DNA from: Odoribacteraceae bacterium
GTDB taxonomy: Bacteria; Bacteroidota; Bacteroidia; Bacteroidales; Marinifilaceae
Assembly: GCA_031279175.1 (NCBI GenBank)
Contig: JAITJA010000175.1
Location: 1 to 12,479 of the forward strand
Direction: 5' to 3'
Length of the DNA: 12,479 nt
Shown here: positions 5,990 through 12,479 of the stretch, in pieces
Layout of the letters: the number at the start of each line of letters is the position of its first letter
How positions within the stretch are numbered: the first letter of the stretch is position 1
Position numbers and translations under genes: made by a program
Notes under the pieces: model-generated
The model's database searches: none
Seen by the model: only the letters and a program-made list of their open reading frames with translations
Told to the model about the DNA's origin: nothing

Positions 5990-6367
5990 CTACTTGACAG
6001 CGATGGTCTCGATTTCCACGAGCACGCCAAGCGGGAGCGCTTTCACGGCGAAGGCGGCCCGGGCGGGATAATCCTTCGTGTAATAGCGCGCGTAGACCTC
6101 GTTCATCGCGGCGAAGTCGGCGATATCCGATAGCAAGCAGGTGGATTTCACCACGTCACCGAACGTGTATCCGGCAGCCTCGAGGATGTAACCGACATTT
6201 TTCAGGCACTGTTCCGCCTGCTCTTTCGCCCCTCCCTCGACCACCTTACCGGTAGTCGCGTCGACGGGTATTTGTCCGCTGATGTAAAGCGTGCCGTTGA
6301 CCTCGACGGCCTGGCTATACGGGCCGATGGCCGCGGGGGCCTTCCCTGTATTGATTATTCTTTTCAT
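5990..6367 (-). CDS. ridA: RidA family enamine/imine deaminase
   Basis: RidA hydrolyses reactive 2-aminoacrylate and related enamines made by PLP enzymes, releasing 2-oxoacids and ammonia and protecting those enzymes. It is a small cytoplasmic protein that forms trimers. The 125 residues match the family. The sequence holds IGPYSQAV near the N terminus, ISGQIP, the catalytic arginine in YPARAAFAV (Arg103) and the VEIETIAV ending with Glu118. I used the ATG at 6367 (MKRIINT), the usual family opening. A TTG three codons upstream is possible but less likely. The gene starts 21 bases after the rubrerythrin stop, so the two probably form one transcript for metabolic and oxidative damage control. 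Confidence 0.95.
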   Translation of the reverse strand: MKRIINTGKAPAAIGPYSQAVEVNGTLYISGQIPVDATTGKVVEGGAKEQAEQCLKNVGYILEAAGYTFGDVVKSTCLLSDIADFAAMNEVYARYYTKDYPARAAFAVKALPLGVLVEIETIAVK

Positions 6368-6388
6368 CTTCAGCAAAGATGGTTGGCG

Positions 6389-6961
6389 TTAATAATTCTC
6401 CTTTTTCTCCTCGAAGTAAGCTTGCGGGTGGGCACATGCCGGGCAGGCCTTCGGGGCGGACGCGCCCTTGTAGACAAATCCACAATTGCGGCATTGCCAG
6501 GTGATCTCCTCGTCCCTGTCGAAGAATTTCCCGGCAGTGACCCGTCCGAGGAGTTTCCGGTAGCGTTTCTCGTGCTCTGCCTCGACGGTGGCGATGTTGC
6601 GAAACACGGTAGCGATGGCCGGGAAGCCCTCTTCGTCAGCGATCCGGGCGAACTCGGGGTACAACTCGTCCCACTCCTCGTGCTCCCCGGCGGCGGCGGC
6701 GGCGAGATTCTCGGCTGTGGTGCCGATTCTCCCGGCGGGATAGGATGCGGTGATCTCCAACATGCCCCCTTGCAGGAATTTAAAAAAGCGTTCGGCGTGC
6801 TCCTTTTCCTGGTCGGCGGTCTCGGAAAACACCCCGGCGATTTGTTCGAAGCCCTCTTTCTTGGCCACGCTCGCGAAGAAAGTGTAGCGTGTTCGGGCCT
6901 GTGACTCACCCGCGAAAGACTTCAGCAGGTTCTTTTCTGTTCTTGTTCCTTGAATGTTCAT
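6389..6961 (-). CDS. rbr: Rubrerythrin
   Basis: Rubrerythrin is a cytoplasmic diiron protein that reduces hydrogen peroxide in anaerobes and microaerophiles. The 190 residues match the classic form: an N-terminal four-helix diiron domain followed by a rubredoxin domain. Likely iron ligands are Glu19, Glu52 and His55 (EKEH), Glu93 and Glu96 (GEHEEW), and Glu127 and His130 (EAEH). The rubredoxin site has CxxC at 157/160 and CxxC at 173/176. No ligand is missing. It has its own well-formed promoter and is followed 21 bases later by ridA. The order diiron then rubredoxin, rather than the reverse, marks it as a standard rubrerythrin. Confidence 0.97.
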   Translation of the reverse strand: MNIQGTRTEKNLLKSFAGESQARTRYTFFASVAKKEGFEQIAGVFSETADQEKEHAERFFKFLQGGMLEITASYPAGRIGTTAENLAAAAAGEHEEWDELYPEFARIADEEGFPAIATVFRNIATVEAEHEKRYRKLLGRVTAGKFFDRDEEITWQCRNCGFVYKGASAPKACPACAHPQAYFEEKKENY

Positions 6962-6993
6962 GATTTTATGGTTTTATGGTGTTACTTATCGCG

Positions 6994-7024
6994 CAAATGT
7001 ACGCGAAAGAGAGAAGCGAAACAA
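6994..7024 (-). promoter_or_regulatory. Bacteroidetes-type promoter of rubrerythrin
   Basis: On the minus strand TTG (7024-7022) is followed after 20 bases by TACATTTG (7001-6994), an exact TAnnTTTG -7 element. The leader before the ATG at 6961 would be about 25-30 bases. It lies in the short gap after the antiporter stop (7036), so rubrerythrin and ridA can be expressed separately from the helicase-antiporter pair. This is the clearest promoter in the window and supports the Bacteroidota assignment. Confidence 0.75.
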
Positions 7025-7035
7025 GTGTTTCACGT

Positions 7036-8535
7036 TCACGCGTTCTTTCGCATGGAATACTCCTCGATGCCGAGGCTCTCGTATGTCTTGCGCAATTCCT
7101 CGTCGTCATCGGTAATCACGAGGAGTTTATCGCCGATATGCAGTGGTGTTTTCCCCTTCGGGACGCAGAAGGTATTCCCCCGTTTCATCATCACGACGAG
7201 CGTGTTATCCGGCAATTGCAGGTTCATGAGCAAGTGCCCGTTCGTGATCATGCTGGGGATGACCTCGATTTCAGACATGGCGGCCTTGATCTCATCGGGC
7301 AGCTCGACGTTAAAATCGGTAGTCTTCGAGGCGGGTCGGGTAAGATTCAGCCACTTGCCCATGCCCGCGACGGTCGTTCCCTGCACCACCAGGGAGAGGA
7401 TGCAGACGAAAAACACCACGTTAAAGATCAACGAGGAATGTTTTACCCCGGCGATCATCGGGTAAGTAGCAAAGATAATCGGGACGGCCCCGCGTAGCCC
7501 CACCCACGAGATATAGAGCCGCGCCCTCGTGGTCATCGACCGGAAGGGGAGGAGGCTAAGGATCACTGCCGTTGGTCGGGCAACGATGATCATGAAGACG
7601 CCAATCAAGATGCCGAGGCTGGCGACCGGTATCAGCTCGCTGGGATTGACCAGCAGTCCCAGCGTGAGGAATATCATGATCTGGAAGAGCCAGGTGAACC
7701 CCTCGAAGAATGTCATCATGCTTTTCTTGTGCACCACCTTGTGATTGCCGACGATCAGCCCGGCAAGGTAGACGGCGAGATAGCCATTCCCCCCGATCAG
7801 GCTAGTGATCGAGAAGATAACGAAGACGCAAGTCAAGAGCAACACGGGATAGAGCGCCTGGTTGATATTAATATTGTTCATCAACAGGATGGTTAGTCGT
7901 CCCAGCAGGTAGCCTGCTATCGCCCCGATTGCCATCTGGAAGATGATATTAAAACACAGGTATCCCGCGCTGAAATCCCCGGACTGTAATATCTGTATAA
8001 GCACGATAGTCAGGAGATAGGCCATGGGATCGTTACTCCCGCTTTCCAGCTCGAGCATGGGGCGCAGGTTCTCCTTCAGCTCCTGCTTCTTGGTGCGCAG
8101 GATAGAGAACACCGAGGCCGAGTCCGTGGAAGAGAGCACGGACGCGAGCAGGAGCGATTCGGTAAAAGTCAGGGAGATAAACCCGTTAGTAAGCCCCGTG
8201 ATAAAGTAGATAAAATAGCCGGTGACGAGTGCCGTGATCAACACGCCGGCCGTGGCCAGGATAATTCCTTGCCCGGTGACGGGTTTCACCTCGGAGGTGC
8301 GCGTGTCCATCCCTCCCGAGAAGAGGATGATATTAAGCGCGATGATACCGATAAATTGCGTTGTCTTGAAGTCGTTGAAGTGAATCACCCCCAGCGCGTC
8401 GTTCCCGAACAGCATACCCACGCCCAGGAACAGCAGCAGCACCGGGACGCCAAACCGGAAGCCGGCCTTGCCCACCACGATGCTGACAAATAGCAGGATA
8501 GAACCAATCAACAGGACATTCTCGGGACTCGTCAT
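7036..8535 (-). CDS. cvrA: K+/H+ antiporter of the CPA1 NhaP2/CvrA type
   Basis: An inner-membrane monovalent cation/proton antiporter, probably exporting K+ under high load or acid and osmotic stress. The 499 residues hold an N-terminal hydrophobic part with about 12 membrane spans (roughly 5-395). The ion-binding motif is SSTDSAS with Asp138, followed by ESGSNDP (164-170) with Asp169. A soluble C-terminal TrkA_C/RCK_C domain occupies about residues 415-490 (LMNLQLPDNTLVVMMKRG and later IGDKLLVITDDDEEL). I set the start at the ATG at 8535 (MTSPENVLLIGS). A longer open frame to 8724 reads through helicase sequence and is not family-like. The ATG is one base from the helicase stop (TAAGATG), so expression is likely coupled. 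The exact ion is inferred from the family. Confidence 0.92.
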   Translation of the reverse strand: MTSPENVLLIGSILLFVSIVVGKAGFRFGVPVLLLFLGVGMLFGNDALGVIHFNDFKTTQFIGIIALNIILFSGGMDTRTSEVKPVTGQGIILATAGVLITALVTGYFIYFITGLTNGFISLTFTESLLLASVLSSTDSASVFSILRTKKQELKENLRPMLELESGSNDPMAYLLTIVLIQILQSGDFSAGYLCFNIIFQMAIGAIAGYLLGRLTILLMNNININQALYPVLLLTCVFVIFSITSLIGGNGYLAVYLAGLIVGNHKVVHKKSMMTFFEGFTWLFQIMIFLTLGLLVNPSELIPVASLGILIGVFMIIVARPTAVILSLLPFRSMTTRARLYISWVGLRGAVPIIFATYPMIAGVKHSSLIFNVVFFVCILSLVVQGTTVAGMGKWLNLTRPASKTTDFNVELPDEIKAAMSEIEVIPSMITNGHLLMNLQLPDNTLVVMMKRGNTFCVPKGKTPLHIGDKLLVITDDDEELRKTYESLGIEEYSMRKNA

Positions 8536-8536
8536 C

Positions 8537-9763
8537 TTACCTGCGCGTTTTTTTCGATGAGTGTCGGGAGGCGGGGTTAAACCTTTTTCTTTCCTGGTGT
8601 TCGAACGCCTTGGGATCGTACGCGGGGGCTTCTCCAAGACCGGCCGGGATGGGGATCTTGTAGACCACCTCGCCGAGGAATTGCTCGATCCGGTGGAACT
8701 TTCCCTGCTCTGCCGTCGAGACAAAGGTGATGGCGACCCCCTCGGCGCTTGCCCGCGCGGTACGTCCGATGCGATGGATATAATCTTCCGGGTCGTGCGG
8801 CACGTCGTAATTGATCACCAGCCCGATCTCCTCGATATCAATGCCTCGCGCCACGATATCGGTAGCCACGAGGATATCCGTTTTCCCGTTCTTGAAGTCG
8901 AGCATGACGGCCTCCCGCTGTGCTTGTTCCAGGTCGGAATGCATGGCGGCGACGTTAAATTTCCTTCGTTTCAGGGTAAAGGCCAGATCCTTTACCTTCT
9001 GTTTCGAGGAAGAAAAGAGGAGCGTCTTGTGCTTGACGGGCTTGTTAAAGAGTTCCTCGACGATCCCCATTTTCTGTCCCTCGTGACAGATATAAGCGGC
9101 TTGCAGGATTGCCTCGTTAGGCTTGGAAATGGCCACGTTAACCTCCGCGGGGTCGCGCAAGACATTCTTGGCCAGTTGACGGATTTTCGGGGGCATCGTT
9201 GCCGAGAAGAGGAGGGTTTGTCGATCCTTTGGCAGCTTGTTAACGATCTGCATGATATCTTCAAAGAACCCCATGTCGAGCATCCGGTCGGCCTCGTCGA
9301 GCACGAAATAATTCACCCCTGACAGGTCTATATCGCTGTGTTGTATATGAGAGATCAACCGTCCTGGCGTCGCGATCGCGATCTCGGCCCCGAGGCGCAG
9401 TCCTTTCTTTTGTTGTTCCCACAACATCCCGTCGCCTCCCCCGTAGATAACCACCGTTGACACGGAGAGGAAATACGAAAAGCCTTCAAACTGTATATCG
9501 ATTTGCTGTGCCAGCTCGCGTGTCGGGGCCATGATCAGCGCTTTTACCGTGTCGGACGCTCGCGCTTCCTTTGCCAACCGGTTCAATATAGGCAAGATAT
9601 ACGCTGCTGTTTTCCCTGTTCCCGTCTGCGCGCAGGCGATAATATCCTTGCCCTCCAGGATCACGGGGATTGTCAACTCCTGCACGGGCGTCATTTCCTG
9701 GAAATTCATAGAATCCAAACCCTGCAATACGCTTTCATCCAGATCCAATTCGTCAAATCTCAT
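8537..9763 (-). CDS. DEAD-box ATP-dependent RNA helicase
   Basis: A cytoplasmic RNA-unwinding ATPase of the RhlE/CsdA-like group, acting in ribosome assembly, mRNA decay or cold adaptation. The 408 residues hold all core motifs: the Q motif with Gln28 in TPVQ, AQTGTGKT (45-52), PTREL (80-84), TPGR (132-135), DEAD (156-159), SAT (187-189), the ARGIDIE segment and HRIGRTAR (330-337). The C-terminal tail after the core is short, basic and ends SSKKTRR, with no recognised RNA-binding domain such as the one in DbpA or CsdA. A long leader with a hairpin precedes it and the antiporter gene follows one base after its stop. The sub-group is uncertain, so no symbol is given. Confidence 0.96.
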   Translation of the reverse strand: MRFDELDLDESVLQGLDSMNFQEMTPVQELTIPVILEGKDIIACAQTGTGKTAAYILPILNRLAKEARASDTVKALIMAPTRELAQQIDIQFEGFSYFLSVSTVVIYGGGDGMLWEQQKKGLRLGAEIAIATPGRLISHIQHSDIDLSGVNYFVLDEADRMLDMGFFEDIMQIVNKLPKDRQTLLFSATMPPKIRQLAKNVLRDPAEVNVAISKPNEAILQAAYICHEGQKMGIVEELFNKPVKHKTLLFSSSKQKVKDLAFTLKRRKFNVAAMHSDLEQAQREAVMLDFKNGKTDILVATDIVARGIDIEEIGLVINYDVPHDPEDYIHRIGRTARASAEGVAITFVSTAEQGKFHRIEQFLGEVVYKIPIPAGLGEAPAYDPKAFEHQERKRFNPASRHSSKKTRR

Positions 9764-9804
9764 TTGAATATCAATTAAAATAATGTCTTACATGTGCCAT
9801 CGTC

Positions 9805-9824
9805 GGCGCGCGTTATCGCGCGTC
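9805..9824 (-). promoter_or_regulatory. Hairpin in the leader of the DEAD-box helicase gene
   Basis: CGCGCG (9807-9812) pairs with CGCGCG (9817-9822) around a TTAT loop, extended by a G-T and a G-C pair. It lies between the candidate promoter and the helicase ATG at 9763, and has no T tract, so it is not a typical terminator. It would be a stable structure in the 5' untranslated RNA about 42 bases before the start codon, possibly involved in temperature- or helicase-dependent control. Confidence 0.4.
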
Positions 9825-9839
9825 TACCGCGAGGCCCCG

Positions 9840-9847
9840 CAAAGTTA
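9840..9847 (-). promoter_or_regulatory. Candidate -7 promoter element for the helicase-antiporter unit
   Basis: On the minus strand the bases read TAACTTTG, an exact TAnnTTTG, immediately after the HD gene stop at 9862. About 19 bases further upstream lies a TTTT run (minus-strand TTTTC) that could act as a poor -33. The leader to the ATG at 9763 would be about 70 bases. Confidence 0.45.
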
Positions 9848-9861
9848 GGGAAAAATGTGAG

Positions 9862-10398
9862 TTATGAAAACAACCGGAACCACTTCTCCAGCCGCCCGGC
9901 GGCTTCCTCGCCGAACGGGGCGATCTCCGCGCGCACCTGTTCCGCGGTTTTTTCCTCGCCGGGGCGCGTCTTCGAGAAGAACTTATCGGCGAAGCAGACG
10001 AGCTCCTCCTCGATGCTCCGCGGGATCATATCCCGTTCGGGCAGCGGGAGTTTCTCCGCCCGGATCGTCTCTATCGAGATGCCGGCTCCCGTGTGGCGCT
10101 CGCACACCAGCGCGTGTCGCGGGAGGCCCTCGGCGCGCAGCAGGTCGGCCCCCAGGTAGCCGTGACACACGTAAGGCTTCTCCCCGTGACAGTCAATGCC
10201 TGGCGCGCGCGTCAGGAAGATCCCGACGTCATGTAACAAAGCGGCCTCCCGGGCAAAAGGGAGGTCGATCGATAGTTCGGGATGTCTTGTGGCCAGGAGC
10301 GTGGCTTTCTCGCGTACTTGCAGGCTATGTTCCAGCAGGATTTGAAATACTCGCGATGTCGGGTTATAATAATGCAGCAGGATCTTTTCCGGGTTCAT
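9862..10398 (-). CDS. HD-domain phosphohydrolase
   Basis: A 178-residue cytoplasmic protein that is almost wholly one HD metal-dependent phosphohydrolase domain. Metal-ligand candidates are His24, the His56-Asp57 pair in ALLHDVG, His79 in YVCHGYLG, His102 in CERHTGAG and Asp138 in CFADKFFSKT. The presence of His79 and His102 besides the basic H...HD...D set suggests a two-metal site, as in the bimetallic branch of HD enzymes. The ERHTGAG and CFADKFFSKT blocks belong to a conserved single-domain HD family in Bacteroides and relatives. The substrate, perhaps a nucleotide or phosphorylated metabolite, is unknown. It starts 64 bases after the stop of the small gene upstream and may share its transcript. 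Confidence 0.9.
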   Translation of the reverse strand: MNPEKILLHYYNPTSRVFQILLEHSLQVREKATLLATRHPELSIDLPFAREAALLHDVGIFLTRAPGIDCHGEKPYVCHGYLGADLLRAEGLPRHALVCERHTGAGISIETIRAEKLPLPERDMIPRSIEEELVCFADKFFSKTRPGEEKTAEQVRAEIAPFGEEAAGRLEKWFRLFS

Positions 10399-10423
10399 CA
10401 GTGGGCTTTTCTTGAAACGCGAA

Positions 10424-10454
10424 ATCGCGAAAACCTGAAATAGTTTCTCGCGAT
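10424..10454. other. Hairpin between the small gene and the HD gene
   Basis: ATCGCGA plus AAAC (10424-10434) pairs with GTTT plus TCGCGAT (10443-10454), giving an 11-bp stem with a single bulged C at 10447 and an eight-base loop. It begins about nine bases after the stop of the small gene on the minus strand. No clear T run follows, so it may be a weak terminator or a processing or stability element in a shared transcript. Confidence 0.45.
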
Positions 10455-10462
10455 CTCTTTAG

Positions 10463-10762
10463 TTACACGATTCCTGAAAGGGCGATGGCCTCTGCTTCCG
10501 TGTTTTCGAACTCCATGACCGGTGATACCGGCTCGTAGGCGTGGAAAAAATACTCGAACAACTGCGCTGTCGCCCGCGCGCCTTGTTCTTTCAAAGAGAG
10601 GCGCAGCTTGATGCTGGCATTATCCTCGATGCAATTTTTCAGTTTGCCGAGGTTAAAAAACTGCTTGGTTTCCAACAGGTATTGCACCCGTGGCAAGTCG
10701 TTTGGCTCGAAGAACAGCTCGTAGTGTTCTTCTTGATTCTTGGTAATTGCATTTGCTTTCAT
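10463..10762 (-). CDS. Small hypothetical protein, 99 aa
   Basis: I do not recognise this protein. With the ATG at 10762 it opens MKANAITKNQEEHYELFF and has 99 residues. A 115-residue version from 10810 adds a Cys- and Lys-rich start that looks like translated leader. It is soluble, without a signal peptide or membrane span, and has a central segment VQYLLETKQFFNLGKLKNCIE that reads as alternating short helices and strands. The tail (PVSPVMEFENTEAEAIALSGIV) is acidic. The composition looks like a normal coding gene, with balanced hydrophobic and charged residues and a frame kept over about 300 bases. It lies between IMPDH and the HD gene on the same strand. Confidence 0.75.
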   Translation of the reverse strand: MKANAITKNQEEHYELFFEPNDLPRVQYLLETKQFFNLGKLKNCIEDNASIKLRLSLKEQGARATAQLFEYFFHAYEPVSPVMEFENTEAEAIALSGIV

Positions 10763-10815
10763 GATTCCCGTTTTTGCTGTTGTTTTCCGCTTGTAGAAAC
10801 AACAATTCACGTGCC

Positions 10816-10834
10816 ACCTGGCGAATCACCAGGT
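10816..10834. other. Short inverted repeat downstream of the IMPDH gene
   Basis: ACCTGG (10816-10821) and CCAGGT (10829-10834) form a 6-bp stem with a seven-base loop. A second hairpin, CGTGGAA with TTCCACG (10881-10887 and 10891-10897, loop AAA), lies 23 bases after the IMPDH stop. Neither is followed by a T run on the minus strand, so they are not textbook terminators. They may be 3' ends or protein-binding sites in the 157-base gap 10763-10919, where no gene is seen. Confidence 0.35.
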
Positions 10835-10919
10835 AACGAGGGGGATTACCGGGGAAAACCTGTCGTTCGCCCCGTCGTCGCGTGGAAAAATTCCACGATA
10901 ATCGCTTTCTTTTACAGGA

Positions 10920-12410
10920 TTATTCTTTTAAAATAACGTCGTGAGCGCCCCCTTCCACGATACTCGTGGATGAGACCAGCGTGATTTTCGCGTTTTTTTG
11001 CAGCTCCTCGATCGTGATCGCGCCGCAGCTGCACATGGTGGCCTTGATTTTCCCCAGCGTGACCTCCAGGTTATCCTTCATCTTCCCGGCGTAGGGGACG
11101 TAGCTGTCAACGCCTTCCTCGAATTTCAGTGATTCGGAGCCTCCCATGTCGTAGCGTTGCCAGTTCTGGGCGCGGTTAGACCCCTCGCCCCAGTATTCTT
11201 TCACGTAATTGTTACCGATCTTGAGTTTCTTCGTGGGCGACTCGTCGAAGCGGGCGAAATAGCGGCCCATCATCAGGAAGTCGGCGCCCATTGCCAGGGC
11301 CAGCACCATGTGGTAATCGTGCACCAGGCCGCCGTCGCTGCACACCGGCACGTACACGCCCGTCTCTTTATAATAAGCGTCGCGTGCCGTTGCCACGTCG
11401 ATGATCGCGGTAGCTTGCCCGCGCCCGATCCCTTTTTGTTCGCGCGTGATGCAGATTGACCCGCCGCCGATGCCCACCTTCACGAAGTCGGCGCCGGCTG
11501 CCACCAGGTGCCGGAAGCCCTCGGGGTCCACGATGTTACCGCCCCCGACCAGCACGCGCCCGTTGTATTCTTGCTTGATCCAGCGGATCGCGTCGGACTG
11601 CCACTCGGAGAAGCCGTCCGACGAATCGACGCAAAGCACGTCCACGCCGGCGTCCACGAGCGCGGGCACGCGTCGCTCGTAATCGCGCGTGTTTATCCCG
11701 GCACCGGCGAGCAGCGTTTTATCTGTCGTGTTCAACAGCTCGTCGGGATTATTCTTGTGGCTATCGTAATCTTTCCGGAAGACGAAGTAAACGAGGTTTT
11801 GCTCCTTGTCGATGATCGGCAACGTGTTCAGCTTGTGATCCCAGATCACCTGGTTTGCCTCCGTGAGCGACAAGCCGATCTCGCCCACCGTGAGCTTCGA
11901 GAACGGGGTCATGAACTCCTTCACGGGCCGGTCTCCCGGGTCTCTTTCTGCCCGGTAATCGCGGCTGGTTACCAGGCCCAGGAGCTTCCCGTTGGGCGAC
12001 CCGTCGTGCGTGATACCGATAGTCGTGTGTCCGGTCACCCGGGTCAGCGCGACCACGTCGGCGAGGGTATTATCGGGCTTCAGGTTCGAGTCACTGGTGA
12101 CGAATCCCGCCTTGAACTTCTTGACCTTTCGCACCATTTCCGCCTGCGTTTCCACGGGTTGCGAGCCGAAGATAAACGAGAGACCGCCGTTACGCGCCAG
12201 CGCGATGGCCAGGCCCGCGTCCGAGACCGACTGCATGATGGCCGACACGAACGGGATATTCAGCGCGATCGCCGGGGTTTCGCCCCTCTTGAATTTCACC
12301 AGCGGGGTTTTCAGGGAGACGTTTCCCGGTACGCATTGTTTCGTGGTCAAGCCGGGGACAAGTAAATATTCCCCGAAAGTTCTCGATACATCGTCTAGAT
12401 AGGTTGCCAT
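10920..12410 (-). CDS. IMP dehydrogenase, divergent CBS-containing type
   Basis: An IMPDH/GMP-reductase-fold TIM barrel enzyme that most likely oxidises IMP to XMP with NAD+, the committed step of guanine nucleotide synthesis. The 496 residues contain a pair of CBS domains inserted at about 105-220. Catalytic residues are Cys320 in GIGGGSICIT, the phosphate-binding SDGG (358-361) and the flap Arg419-Tyr420 (QRYDMG), with Glu431 in EEGV. The Arg-Tyr flap favours IMPDH over GMP reductase. The N terminus (MATYLDDVSRTFGEYLLVPG) and the SICITREQKGIGRGQ segment differ from the common bacterial GuaB (SICTTR) and resemble a branch shared with some eukaryotes and spirochaetes. Because a second, conventional guaB may exist elsewhere in the genome, I leave the symbol blank. 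Confidence 0.9.
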   Translation of the reverse strand: MATYLDDVSRTFGEYLLVPGLTTKQCVPGNVSLKTPLVKFKRGETPAIALNIPFVSAIMQSVSDAGLAIALARNGGLSFIFGSQPVETQAEMVRKVKKFKAGFVTSDSNLKPDNTLADVVALTRVTGHTTIGITHDGSPNGKLLGLVTSRDYRAERDPGDRPVKEFMTPFSKLTVGEIGLSLTEANQVIWDHKLNTLPIIDKEQNLVYFVFRKDYDSHKNNPDELLNTTDKTLLAGAGINTRDYERRVPALVDAGVDVLCVDSSDGFSEWQSDAIRWIKQEYNGRVLVGGGNIVDPEGFRHLVAAGADFVKVGIGGGSICITREQKGIGRGQATAIIDVATARDAYYKETGVYVPVCSDGGLVHDYHMVLALAMGADFLMMGRYFARFDESPTKKLKIGNNYVKEYWGEGSNRAQNWQRYDMGGSESLKFEEGVDSYVPYAGKMKDNLEVTLGKIKATMCSCGAITIEELQKNAKITLVSSTSIVEGGAHDVILKE

Positions 12411-12439
12411 GGGTTTTATTTTTCGAGTGATTCGTGACG

Positions 12440-12447
12440 CGAAGGTA
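12440..12447 (-). promoter_or_regulatory. Weak candidate -7 element for the IMPDH gene
   Basis: On the minus strand TACCTTCG has one mismatch to TAnnTTTG and lies 30 bases before the ATG at 12410, similar to the spacing of the better promoters here. The same TTCG variant occurs in the efp candidate. No -33 element is evident, and the window ends 32 bases further on. Confidence 0.35.
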
Positions 12448-12479
12448 GGAAAATGTTCGGGATTTCTGCCCGCCGGGCC

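Noticed and set aside
5645..6071. Small + strand genes in the ridA-glycosyltransferase gap
   Set aside because: The frames have low-complexity Gly/Arg-rich translations, run into the terminator hairpin or into ridA, and show no start context.
6272..6904. A 210-codon + strand open frame opposite rubrerythrin and ridA
   Set aside because: It lies opposite two well-supported genes. Its Leu/Gly-rich stretches come from reverse reading of Glu/Ala-rich helices.
8536..8724. N-terminal extension of the antiporter up to 8724
   Set aside because: The extra 63 residues are the helicase gene read in another frame (Arg/Ser/Pro-rich). The ATG at 8535 starts with a typical antiporter N terminus.
11508..12365. 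A 285-codon + strand open frame opposite the IMPDH gene
   Set aside because: It is antisense to a motif-complete gene, and its His/Arg/Val-rich translation shows no family signal.

Overview
The window looks like a chromosomal segment of a Bacteroidota bacterium, probably of the order Bacteroidales. The reasons are three. Several genes are preceded by TAnnTTTG-type -7 promoter elements, with an exact TACATTTG upstream of the rubrerythrin gene. Most genes lack an obvious Shine-Dalgarno sequence. The gene content fits: a BspA-type leucine-rich-repeat protein, a rubrerythrin, a CvrA-type antiporter with a C-terminal TrkA domain, and an HD protein of a kind common in Bacteroides relatives. The DNA is fairly GC-rich for that group, with many CGCG tracts. 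I cannot name a genus. Nothing points to a phage, plasmid or insertion sequence, and I found no CRISPR array, tRNA or rRNA.

Left part, + strand (1-3735). It opens with a non-coding array of exact 21-bp tandem repeats (54-230), preceded by an inverted copy at the window edge (4-32). Next comes a tightly overlapping run, tsaE-tsaB-tsaC-tsaD, which supplies all four bacterial proteins that make N6-threonylcarbamoyladenosine (t6A) at position 37 of ANN-decoding tRNAs. TsaC makes the threonylcarbamoyl-AMP intermediate, TsaD transfers the group to tRNA, TsaB is TsaD's partner and TsaE is the ATPase that resets the complex. Elongation factor P (efp) follows after a 66-bp gap holding a perfect 16-bp palindrome, and the unit ends at a good intrinsic terminator (3709-3735). 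The left block is therefore devoted to translation quality.

Right part, - strand (3749-12410). Read in the direction of transcription, from right to left, it holds: a divergent CBS-containing IMP dehydrogenase; a small unrecognised protein; an HD-domain phosphohydrolase; a DEAD-box RNA helicase with its stop codon one base from the start of a K+/H+ antiporter gene; rubrerythrin and RidA (oxidative and reactive-metabolite defence); a strong GC hairpin terminator; a 323-bp gap without a gene; a GT2 dolichyl-phosphate-glucosyltransferase-like enzyme; and a BspA-like LRR protein that converges on efp. These are mostly housekeeping and stress genes in several short transcription units.

The items most worth a second look are the inverted-plus-direct 21-bp repeat array, the complete compact t6A cluster with its atypical TsaB, the palindrome before efp, the LRR protein without a visible export signal, and the divergent IMPDH.
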